Source: Streptomyces sp. H27-C3
GTDB taxonomy: Bacteria > Actinomycetota > Actinomycetes > Streptomycetales > Streptomycetaceae
Reading direction: 5' to 3'
NCBI RefSeq assembly: GCF_030063415.1
Contig: NZ_JASITA010000037.1
Coordinates: 1-64,000, forward strand
DNA: 64,000 nt
In this document: positions 17,515-24,534 of the stretch, piece by piece
Layout of the letters: each line of letters begins with the position of its first letter
Numbering within the stretch: the stretch's first letter is position 1
Translations under genes and position numbers: made by a program
The notes under the pieces: model-generated
Databases searched by the model: none
Seen by the model: only the letters and a program-made list of their open reading frames with translations
Told to the model about the DNA's origin: nothing

Positions 17515-18110
17515 CCGGTGGTCGCGGTCCCTCTCGGCGCGGGAGGCAAGGCCCGTGGTGTGCTCCTGCTGGGGCGCGTGACGGGCCGCACGCCGTTCGT
17601 CGACGCCGACACCGGCCCCCTGCTCGGTTTCGCTGGGCAGGCGGCGCTGGAGCTGGAGCTGGCCGAGCGGCGCCGTGACGCGGACCAGATCGTCCTGCTC
17701 CAGGACCGTGACCGGATCGCGCGCGATCTGCACGACCTGGCGATCCAGCGGCTCTTCGCGGCCGGTATGACCCTGCAGAGCACCCAGCGCTTCGTGGATC
17801 ACCCCAAGGCTGTGGAACGGCTGTCGCGGACCGTCGACGACCTGGACGACACCATCAAGATCATTCGGTCGACCATCTTCGGTCTGCGTACGCACGCCGG
17901 CGGGGCGAAGGGAGACAGCGGTCTGCGTGGTCGGGTGTCCGAGGTGATGAAGGCCTCGGCCGCCTCGTTCGGCTTCGCGCCCGCGCTGCGGATCGAGGGT
18001 CTCGCCGACACCGAGGTCGACGATGACATCGCCGACCACGCGCTCGCGGTGCTGGGCGAGGCGCTCAGCAATACGGCCCGGCACTCCGGGGCGCGGTCCG
18101 TGGACGTCCC
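17515..18110 (+). pseudogene. Truncated OsdK/DevS-like sensor kinase
   Basis: The frame carries the end of a GAF domain (VAVPLGAGGKARGVLLLGR), then the HisKA_3 region RDRIARDLHDLAIQRLFAAG with its phospho-accepting His. After TVDDLDDTIKIIRSTIFGL it reaches the start of the ATPase domain (LGEALSNTARHSGA). It stops matching at about 18110, where an inverted universal-stress-protein start begins, so the N, G1 and G2 boxes of the ATPase are missing. The N-terminal GAF domains are also gone. It is closely similar to the intact kinase at 31012-32766. Confidence 0.85.
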
Positions 18111-18197
18111 CCGGCGCATCGCCTCGTGCGCCGCCCAATCCGCAGCGGCGAGGGCGTGATCTGTTCCATCCAGTCCTACGGTGATCGTCCCAGGCAT
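18108..18197 (-). pseudogene. 5' fragment of a universal stress protein gene
   Basis: The minus strand from the ATG at 18197 encodes MPGTITVGLDGTDHALAAAD, WAAHEAMRRG: the start of a UspA-type domain (G-x-DGS/T and AAxWAAxEA). It ends after about 30 codons exactly where the truncated sensor kinase from the other strand stops. It looks like a recombination joint of two genes. Confidence 0.7.
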
Positions 18198-18497
18198 GTC
18201 GCCTCCAAGTGGTGCCGTCGCGGTGAGCATGTGCGACGGACTTACGACCTCACCCACGATTGGCAGCGGCGTCGCGGCGCCTGGGACTCCGCCTCCGGCC
18301 TGCGGCCAGCTGTACACATCTGCGCGCCCGTCGGACAAGGCCTGTGCCTGCGCCTCACCGGTCGAGGTCGGGGCCATCGACAACTCGCACCAACGAAACA
18401 CGGGCTCGCCTGCTCGCATACGACTCCTCGCGTACCGCGCCCGGTCGCCGAACGGCTGTGAGCGCTTCCCCCGGCGTCCCGAGACAGCCCGCAGCGG

Positions 18498-18671
18498 CCT
18501 GGTGCCCGAGCTGCGGGCCGTCCAGGCCGCCGAGGGCAGTTGCGCGTTCACTTCCGGATGCGCCGGACGGTTCGAGATCGCGGTCTCCGGGTCCGGTCTG
18601 TCGCCGATCGACATAGAACTCACCGACCGTTCGATCTCAGTGAACCCCGGGGAAACATGTCTTCTGCCTCG
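18498..18671 (+). pseudogene. C-terminal fragment of a second GH65 gene
   Basis: The plus strand encodes VHFRM and, after a small shift, GRFEIAVSGSGLSPIDIELT, DRSISVNPGETCLLP. This parallels the end of the GH65 gene at 26820-26930 (GQLEITVPVSDQSPIAIELA, GRTVSVKPGETC). It is therefore the last 50 or so codons of another family 65 glycoside phosphorylase. The 18198-18497 stretch before it shows no recognisable coding sequence. Confidence 0.72.
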
Positions 18672-18837
18672 CCAGGGCACTGGCTTCGGGCACCGTGGTG
18701 CGGGCCACGACTGCGAAACCCACCCGCTCTGTCGCACACCGGCCTCGACAACACGCCGAATGCCGGGATCCGCCGGGATCTGCTTGTCCTCCCAGCCGAT
18801 CCGGGCCGTTCCGGGACCAGCAACGGCATCCAGCCAC

Positions 18838-18878
18838 CGGCCGAACGGCCCGCAGCTCACATCCGGGCCGTTCGGACC
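18838..18878. promoter_or_regulatory. Pair of candidate OsdR boxes before the universal stress protein gene
   Basis: CGGCCGAACGGCCC at 18838-18851 and GGGCCGTTCGGACC at 18865-18878 are centred 27 bp apart, about 100 bp before the ATG of the universal stress protein gene. A degenerate third copy lies at 18803-18818. Clustering of like palindromes ahead of a stress gene is what a DevR/OsdR-controlled promoter would show. The regulator is inferred. Confidence 0.55.
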
Positions 18879-18969
18879 GTAGAAGGGCCCTGGCGGCCCC
18901 TGGCCCATTCGCCTGGCGCAAGTGAGTGTGTTGGCCAGGAAGACAAGCGACCAAGCAGGAGGTACCCCC

Positions 18970-19869
18970 ATGGCTCGTGCCGTGACCGTTGGGATCGACG
19001 GCTCTCCCGAGAGCCTGGCTGCCGCGCGCTGGGCGGCGACAGAGTCCGTGCTCCGCAGCGTTCCGCTCCATCTCGTGCACGCTTGGGAATGGTCTCCGGC
19101 CCCCTCCGCTTCCGTCCCGACCACCGAGACGCAGCGCCATTGGGCGGGGCGCATCCTGCGTGCGGCCGTGGAGCAGCTCGGCAAGAGCAACCCGGAGCTT
19201 CAGCCGACCAGCGAGCAGATCTCCGAGTCACCCGTCGCCGCCCTCCTGGCAGCGTCCGAGAATTCCGAGATACTCGTCCTCGGATCCCGCGGCTTGAGTG
19301 CAATGAGCGGATTCGTGACTGGCTCGGTAGCCCTGCGAGTGGTCGCCCAAGCTCCGCGGCCGGTCGGACTCGTACGATCCGAGGGGCGTACCGCCGTGCA
19401 CTCCCCTCCCCGCGCACTCCGGCCGACCGGCGCTTCGGGCAGCTCCGACGTCGTGGTCGGTGTCGACCTCGCCCATTCCTGCGACGAGGTGATGGGATTC
19501 GCCTTCGAAGCTGCCCGTGTGCGCGGCGTGGGGCTGCACGTCGTGCACGGCTACACACTGCCGTCGTCCTACGCGATCGCCGCAGGCGCGGGCACGGTGA
19601 TCGACGATTCCTGGTTGGCCAGGGAACGCGAGTACGCGCTGAGCACGGCCGTGGATCCGTGGCGCGACAAGAACCCTGACGTGGCTGTCCGCGCAAGCAG
19701 TGTTCTGGGTCAGCCCGTCGCCCATCTGGTCGAAGAGTCAGTTGGTGCGCCGATGCTGGTCATCGGCCGACGCGAGCGAACCTCTCCGCTCGGAATGCAC
19801 CTGGGATCTGTGGCTCACGGCGTGATGCATCATGCCGCCTGCCCAGTGGCTGTCGTGCCCCACAGCTAA
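18970..19869 (+). CDS. Universal stress protein, tandem UspA domains
   Basis: 299 residues; the ATG at 18970 has AGGAGG seven bases upstream. Two UspA-type alpha/beta domains are present. Domain 1 is about 1-137 (VTVGIDGSPES at the start, then ILVLGSRGLSAMSGFVTGSV as nucleotide loop). Domain 2 is about 155-299 (VVVGVDLAHSCDEVM and VIGRRERTSPLGMHLGSV near the end). The G-x2-G-x9-G-S/T loops suggest ATP binding. Tandem Usp proteins are core members of the DosR/OsdR regulons. It appears intact, in contrast to the two broken copies nearby, and has candidate OsdR boxes upstream. Confidence 0.92.
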   Translation: MARAVTVGIDGSPESLAAARWAATESVLRSVPLHLVHAWEWSPAPSASVPTTETQRHWAGRILRAAVEQLGKSNPELQPTSEQISESPVAALLAASENSEILVLGSRGLSAMSGFVTGSVALRVVAQAPRPVGLVRSEGRTAVHSPPRALRPTGASGSSDVVVGVDLAHSCDEVMGFAFEAARVRGVGLHVVHGYTLPSSYAIAAGAGTVIDDSWLAREREYALSTAVDPWRDKNPDVAVRASSVLGQPVAHLVEESVGAPMLVIGRRERTSPLGMHLGSVAHGVMHHAACPVAVVPHS

Positions 19870-20177
19870 GGCCTCACCCCGGTCCGGGCAACCGCCGAGC
19901 CGTGCCGCAGGCCGGCCCCCGGCGCGGCTGCGGGGCCCGCGCCCGCCCCCACGGCGCCCGTCAGGCCCATCACTCTCCGTTCCGGCATCGAGCGCCCGAC
20001 GCGTGATCCCAGTACTTTCACCGATAGGACCGGTGACCACCACCGGTCGGGGAGCATGCCGGACTCCGCGCGCTCGCCGACCGGGCCAGGTCACTCCATG
20101 GCATGACCGACAGGGCCGGCAGAGCCGGTCTCGGGCCTCTCCCCCACCGCGGTCGTCAAGGAAAGGACGTGCTTCTC
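19870..20177. other. Intergenic stretch before the XRE-oxidase fusion gene
   Basis: 308 bases with no convincing gene. An ACCGGT...ACCGGT pair lies near 20030-20050 and a partial GCCGACCGGGCC, resembling half of the island palindrome, near 20080. The promoter of the downstream gene should be here. Confidence 0.4.
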
Positions 20178-20903
20178 ATGTCGGAGAATCCACTGCGAGG
20201 CGATGCTGATCCCGGGCCGCCTTTCACAGGCAGCGACATCGGCCGAAGGGTGGCCGCCCGGCGTGAGCAGCTCGGGCTTACCCGTGAGGAGGTGGCGGAG
20301 CGCGCGGGATCAGCACCCGGATATCTCCAGTACTTGGAGGAACGGTCGGCCAACCCAGGCATCGGGTTCCTCCTGAGGCTGGCCAATGCGCTGCAGACGA
20401 CGGTCGCCGAACTGAGCGGCGAAACCGTTGATCTGCCGCCCGGCACCGGTCGCGCCGCCTACCACCCCGAACTGCTGGAGCTGAGCCGCGACGAATGCCG
20501 CGCCCTGCTGGGAACCCACGGCGTGGGCAGGGTTGCGGTGACCACATCGGAAGGCCCCGCCGTCGTTCCTGTCAACTACCTTGTCACCGACGATGACGTG
20601 GCTTTCCGAACGGCCCCCGGCGCAGCCCCGGCGGCCGCGGCCGGCAACGAAGTCGCGTTCGAGGTGGATCACATCGACGATGCGCTGAGTCAGGGCTGGA
20701 GTGTCCTGGTGGTCGGTGAGGCGCGTGCGGTCACGGACCCCGTTGCTGCCCAGGTTCTGGATGAGATGGCACGCAGCACACCGTGGGCCGGCGGAGACCG
20801 AGCTCTGTGGATCACTATCACGCCCGTCCGTGTCACCGGGCGCAGGATCGCTGTGCGGCAGACCCACGTCACGCCCGAAGCCGGACGCCTCGGGGACGAA
20901 TGA
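20178..20903 (+). CDS. XRE-family HTH fused to a pyridoxamine 5'-phosphate oxidase-like domain
   Basis: 241 residues; the ATG at 20178 has GGAAAGGA about 10 bases upstream. Residues 20-78 form an XRE helix-turn-helix (IGRRVAARREQLGLTREEVA, then ANPGIGFLLRLANAL). Residues 95-230 form a split-barrel flavin-binding domain (LGTHGVGRVAVTTSEGPAVV, PVNYLV, GWSVLVVGEARAV). Such fusions occur in actinobacterial dormancy regulons; the barrel may sense a flavin, F420 or haem cofactor and the HTH would bind DNA. It stands directly before the response regulator gene and may be co-regulated with it, but the 126-base gap holds a candidate OsdR box. Confidence 0.9.
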   Translation: MSENPLRGDADPGPPFTGSDIGRRVAARREQLGLTREEVAERAGSAPGYLQYLEERSANPGIGFLLRLANALQTTVAELSGETVDLPPGTGRAAYHPELLELSRDECRALLGTHGVGRVAVTTSEGPAVVPVNYLVTDDDVAFRTAPGAAPAAAAGNEVAFEVDHIDDALSQGWSVLVVGEARAVTDPVAAQVLDEMARSTPWAGGDRALWITITPVRVTGRRIAVRQTHVTPEAGRLGDE

Positions 20904-20943
20904 CAGCCGCCGCGGCGGACGAGAGTCACCCTGCATTCCACGG

Positions 20944-20957
20944 GGCCCATCCGGCCC
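20944..20957. promoter_or_regulatory. Candidate OsdR box in the leader of the first response regulator
   Basis: GGCCCA-TC-CGGCCC, with one half-site exact, lies 72 bp before the ATG at 21030. The same 14 bases and the following CTGGTGCGG recur at 28846 before the second response regulator, so the motif was duplicated with the gene. It may mediate autoregulation. Confidence 0.5.
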
Positions 20958-21029
20958 TGGTGCGGCCCAGGGCAACGGGCAAGGATGGAACCACAGGGCA
21001 GGGTGCTCGTCACACTGCGGAGGACGCCC

Positions 21030-21725
21030 ATGACCGAGGACACGGAAGTTTCACCGCGGAAGCCGATTCGTGTGTTCCTGCTCGACGACCACGAGATCGT
21101 CCGGCGCGGGGTGAGTGACCTGCTCGACGCGGAGCCCGACATCGAAGTCGTCGGCGAGGCGGGGACGACAGAGCAGGCACTCGTCAGAGGACCGGCCCTG
21201 CGTCCTGATGTCGCGGTGTTGGATGCACGGCTGCCCAAGGGCGACGGGATCACGGTCTGCCGAGAGCTTCGGTCGAGGATGCCGGACCTGGCTTGCCTGA
21301 TATTGACGTCTTTCGACGACGACGACGCGCTCCTCGACGCAATCATGGCGGGGGCCGCAGGCTATGTGCTGAAGGAGATCAAAGGGTCCGCGCTGGTGAC
21401 CGCCGTCCGCGAAGTCGCCTCCGGCCAGCCGATGCTCGACCCACCGACCACGCCCCGTCTGATGAGCAGCCTCCGCGGCGACGGCTCTACGCGGCGCACC
21501 GAATCAGGCGCCCTGTCCGGGCTCTCCGTCCGCGAACGGGAGATCCTCGATCTCATCGGAGAGGGACTGGCCAACCCCCAGATCGGCAAACGGCTCTACC
21601 TGTCCGAGAAGACGGTCAAGAACAACGTCTCCCGACTGCTCGCCAAGCTGGGCTTCGGTCACCGCATCCAGACAGCGGTCCTGGCCACCCAGGCTGTTCC
21701 GCAGGCCGGTCAGCAGGGCCGCTGA
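21030..21725 (+). CDS. LuxR/NarL response regulator, OsdR/DevR-like (copy 1)
   Basis: 231 residues; the start ATG at 21030 has CGGAGG six bases upstream. The receiver domain (11-125) shows LLDDHE with the acidic pair and phospho-acceptor Asp65 (VLDARLPKGDG), then TSFDDDD and the conserved Lys in VLKEIKG. The C-terminal LuxR helix-turn-helix spans about 160-225 ([40 protein letters not shown]). It resembles DevR/DosR and OsdR, which control hypoxia and dormancy genes after phosphorylation by a GAF sensor kinase. A near-identical copy lies 8 kb downstream. The only intact cognate kinase is at 31012-32766. Confidence 0.93.
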   Translation: MTEDTEVSPRKPIRVFLLDDHEIVRRGVSDLLDAEPDIEVVGEAGTTEQALVRGPALRPDVAVLDARLPKGDGITVCRELRSRMPDLACLILTSFDDDDALLDAIMAGAAGYVLKEIKGSALVTAVREVASGQPMLDPPTTPRLMSSLRGDGSTRRTESGALSGLSVREREILDLIGEGLANPQIGKRLYLSEKTVKNNVSRLLAKLGFGHRIQTAVLATQAVPQAGQQGR

Positions 21726-21804
21726 AGCGGAGGAGCGTACGCGCGCATCCGGGGCGGACGGAGACTGAGCGATCATGAGTACGTGCAGGATGCCGCGCGG
21801 CGCT

Positions 21805-21872
21805 GTCCGCGATGGGGCAACTGGGCTGAGAGGGGAACCTCCACTCCACGACACTGCCGGTGGGCTGATGGG
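21805..21872 (-). pseudogene. Possible last codons of a sensor kinase
   Basis: The minus strand encodes AHQPTGSVVEWRFP, which closely parallels ANQPTGTVVDWRVP at the very end of the intact kinase at 31012-32766; the bases are alike as well. Only about 15 codons match, so this is a tentative remnant of another DevS/OsdK gene that would have stood beside the response regulator. Confidence 0.4.
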
Positions 21873-21943
21873 CGTGAGGACCCGAGCTCCCCCGAGATCC
21901 TCGGCGCTGGTGTGGAGCATGGCATCCGGTTCATCGACAGTCC

Positions 21944-22462
21944 TCAGGTCACGGCAGGTTGCGTGGCCAAATCACGGCCGACGCCCTGTGCCCAGGACCG
22001 GATCTGCTGGCGGTCGCGGAAATCTCCGTCCCGGCCCTGATCGATCATCATCCGGGCGACCTTGCCTCTTGCCCCCTTGAACAGGCTTCCGCCGAAGGTG
22101 GCATGTCCACGTGCCTCAAGACGACCGGCGACGCGGGCCACCCCTCGAACTGGTGGAATCTCACGCTCCGCGGCGGAGGCATCCAAAGGGCCGCTGCTGA
22201 AGAGCCATACCGGGGTTCCGGCCAGGGCGCGGCGGTGGCGGTGGCGGCGAGCGAAGTGTGCTGCTTGTCGGTCCCAGCGACCCCAGTACAGCGCGCCTCC
22301 GAGCACCACCGCGTCGTACGTGCTGAGGTCGCGGACCTCGGCGCCGGGGTGTGCCTCTGCCTGCAGACCCTGTTCGCACAGGGTATCCGCGATGATCCGG
22401 GCGATCCCTTCGGTAGATCCGTTCTTCGTGCCGTAGGCGACGAGCACTTGTACAGCCATCAC
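21944..22462 (-). CDS. Flavodoxin-domain protein
   Basis: About 171 residues. The frame opens with GTG-ATG (22462/22459), and AAAGGAG lies 11 bases before the GTG. The FMN phosphate loop is AYGTKNGSTEGIA near residue 10; YDAVVLGGALYWGRWDRQA and WLFSSGPLDASA form the flavin-binding loops of the flavodoxin/protoporphyrinogen-oxidase (HemG-like) fold. It would be a soluble electron carrier or quinone/porphyrinogen oxidase. It follows the CBS-BON gene with 17 bases between, so both are probably one transcript controlled from the 23209-23618 region. It appears intact. Confidence 0.88.
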   Translation of the reverse strand: MMAVQVLVAYGTKNGSTEGIARIIADTLCEQGLQAEAHPGAEVRDLSTYDAVVLGGALYWGRWDRQAAHFARRHRHRRALAGTPVWLFSSGPLDASAAEREIPPVRGVARVAGRLEARGHATFGGSLFKGARGKVARMMIDQGRDGDFRDRQQIRSWAQGVGRDLATQPAVT

Positions 22463-22479
22463 CGATCACCTCACTCCTT

Positions 22480-23208
22480 TCACAGCTTTCGCATCCAGTC
22501 TTCGCCGATACTTCGTGAACCCAGCTCGGCCGGCTGCACGTGTGAGTCGTCCAGGCGATAGGTGAGTTGGTCGACGACTGCGACGACACCGTCGATTTGG
22601 CTCGCCATGCGCAGTGCGATCGGCTTCTCGCTCATACGTTCCACCTGGCCCCTCAGCGTGACCACACCGTCCTTCACGTCCACGGCCACCGTCTGAGGAG
22701 CCAGCCACAGCGTGTCGACCATCACCTCGTCGACGACCGCGCGTCTGATCTCCTGGTCGGGACGCAGGAACACCTGGAGAAGATCGCGTCGTGTGACGAT
22801 GCCGACCAGACGGTCTTCCTCGTCCAGCACGGGAAGCCGTTCTATGCGGCGTTGCACCATTGTCCGCGCGGCGTCCCCGATGGTGATGTCGGCGCGGACG
22901 GTGACTGCCGGAGTCGACATCAGGGATCCGGCGCTCCGGGCATGTGCTTTCGCCCTGTCCTTTCGGGCCCCGGGGCGCAGCCGCGTCAGCCACGCATGAG
23001 CGAAACCGTCCGGTTCCGACGCTTCGGCCTGTCGGAGCACGAGGTCGGTCTCGGAGATGACGCCAATGACCTTCTCATCGTCGTCAATCACTGGAAGGCC
23101 GCTGATGCGATGTACAGCTAGCAGCCTGGCGACCTCCTTGAACGGGGTGTCGAACTGGGCCGTGACGACATCGCTCACCATTACAGTTCCGGTCTTTGCG
23201 TGTCGCAT
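22480..23208 (-). CDS. CBS-CBS-BON domain protein
   Basis: 242 residues with the ATG at 23208. Two CBS domains bind adenine nucleotides: about 8-66 (VSDVVTAQFDTPFKEVARLL, HRISGLPVIDDDEKVIGVIS) and about 92-150 (MSTPAVTVRADITIGDAART, IERLPVLDEEDRLVGIVTRRDL). A BON domain spans about 165-232 (VAVDVKDGVVTLRGQVERMS). Proteins of this layout recur in actinobacterial dormancy regulons and are thought to sense energy charge. It heads a two-gene unit with the flavodoxin. A perfect candidate OsdR box lies about 230 bases upstream. A shortened relative is at 38412-38732. Confidence 0.92.
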   Translation of the reverse strand: MRHAKTGTVMVSDVVTAQFDTPFKEVARLLAVHRISGLPVIDDDEKVIGVISETDLVLRQAEASEPDGFAHAWLTRLRPGARKDRAKAHARSAGSLMSTPAVTVRADITIGDAARTMVQRRIERLPVLDEEDRLVGIVTRRDLLQVFLRPDQEIRRAVVDEVMVDTLWLAPQTVAVDVKDGVVTLRGQVERMSEKPIALRMASQIDGVVAVVDQLTYRLDDSHVQPAELGSRSIGEDWMRKL

Positions 23209-23618
23209 GTCGGTGTCTCCGTCCTTCGGCGCAATTGGTCGTCGCTCCACGCCCCTGCATACGCCCGGAATCAGCCGGACATACGCCTCCAGGGCGGTGA
23301 GACCACCGAGCCGTGTCACGGTTGAGGGAGGCAAGTCGCTGCCGATTGAAGCGGATCACTCACCGCGCAGGACCGGGGGTTCGCCACCAGCCTCCGCCCG
23401 CCAGGGGCCCTGCCCCAGGGGCTACCGGGGTACAGGGCGGGGCCGACCGGCCCTCGTCGGCTCCGCAGGGCCGAACGTCCCTCCGCCGGGGCTGGTCCGC
23501 CCCTCCTCCGTTCGCCCCCTAGGTGTAACGATGCCGGCGGGAACCCTTCCCGGGCGATCCATCAAAAGCCAGCTCACTGTCAGGACCTGACTGCACGACC
23601 AAAGGGAGAGTGGACGCA
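23209..23618. promoter_or_regulatory. Divergent regulatory region with a perfect candidate OsdR box
   Basis: 410 bases between the CBS-BON start (minus) and the GAPDH stub (plus). GGGCCG-AC-CGGCCC at 23440-23453 is an exact copy of the island palindrome and sits centrally, so it could serve both directions. AAAGGGAGAG at about 23600-23609 is the ribosome site of the stub. No gene is seen inside the region. Confidence 0.55.
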
Positions 23619-23732
23619 ATGACCGTACAAATAGGAATCAACGGATTCGGCCCCGTCTGCCGCACCTACCTGCGCGACGGGCCTTGCGTCCGGCTACTCG
23701 ATCTCACCACGCTGACGGCTGAACGACAGTGA
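23619..23732 (+). pseudogene. Start of a glyceraldehyde-3-phosphate dehydrogenase gene, 37 codons
   Basis: The peptide begins MTVQIGINGFGPVCRTYL, the NAD-binding start of GAPDH (V-x-IGINGFGRIGR-x-x-R) with two substitutions, then loses similarity and stops at 23732. It keeps a ribosome site, and its TGA overlaps the GTG of the next gene (GTGA). The rest of GAPDH has been deleted. It may survive as an upstream coupling peptide for the phosphatase gene, which is inference. Confidence 0.75.
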
Positions 23733-24532
23733 CCGCCGGTATGCGGCGATCCGGAGCCGCCCGCAGCAGCCTCGTCCCCCGGCTGAGCGCAGTCCGGGCC
23801 GTCGTCCTCGACACTGACGGAGTGATCACCGACTCCGCACGGGTACACGCAGCCGCCTGGAAGAGAGCCTTCGACGCATGCCTGCGCGACCACCCGCCCG
23901 CGGACCGGCGACAGCGCGGGCCGTTCGACGCTCAGGCGGACTATCTGCGATACGTCGACGGCAGGCCCCGGCTGGACGGGGCCACCTCTTTCCTTGTCAG
24001 CCGCGGCGTGGCAGTGCCGGCCGGCACCCGCGCAGACGCACCCGGGACGGGCACAGTCGGCGCGGTGGCCTCCCTGAAGGAACAGTTCTACGTCGAACGG
24101 CTGCGCGGACCGGGCATCGCGGCCTATCCAGGGTCCGTGCGTCTGTTGCGTACCCTGCGTAGCGCGAGCATCCCACTCGCTGCCGCCTCGGCGTCCCACC
24201 ACGCCAGAGAAGTCCTCACGCGTGCCGGGGTCCTGGACCTCTTCGACGAGCTGGTGGACGGTGCCGAAGCCGCTGATCTGGGTCTTCCCGGCAAGCCGGA
24301 CCCTGCCTTGTTCCTCGAAGCCGCCCGGCGGCTGAAGACTCCGGCCGACCGCACAGCAATCGTCGAGGATGCACTGGCAGGTGTGGAGGCCGGCCGGCGT
24401 GGCGGATTCGGCCTGGTCATCGGCGTGGACCGGACCGCCGGCCCGGGCACCGCAGAAGACCTGCTGCGGCACGGCGCAGACATGGTCGTACGCGACTTGG
24501 CAGAGCTACTCGTCCCCCAACCCAAGGGCTGA
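23729..24532 (+). CDS. HAD-family hydrolase, beta-phosphoglucomutase-like
   Basis: 267 residues starting with GTG at 23729. HAD motif I is VVLDTDGVITDSARVHAAAW (about 26-45) with Asp-x-Asp; motif II is the Ser of AAASASHHA; motif III and IV are KPDPALFLEAA and IVEDALAGVEAG. The cap domain between motifs I and II is of the phosphoglucomutase type. Adjacent to a GH65 phosphorylase, it would convert the beta-glucose-1-phosphate released from a disaccharide to glucose-6-phosphate. It is 2 bases from the GH65 ATG, so the pair is coupled. It appears intact even though its partner is interrupted. Confidence 0.9.
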   Translation: MTAGMRRSGAARSSLVPRLSAVRAVVLDTDGVITDSARVHAAAWKRAFDACLRDHPPADRRQRGPFDAQADYLRYVDGRPRLDGATSFLVSRGVAVPAGTRADAPGTGTVGAVASLKEQFYVERLRGPGIAAYPGSVRLLRTLRSASIPLAAASASHHAREVLTRAGVLDLFDELVDGAEAADLGLPGKPDPALFLEAARRLKTPADRTAIVEDALAGVEAGRRGGFGLVIGVDRTAGPGTAEDLLRHGADMVVRDLAELLVPQPKG

Positions 24533-24534
24533 CC

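Noticed and set aside
18198-18497. Further coding remnant on either strand
   Set aside because: No frame gave a recognisable motif or consistent codon bias.
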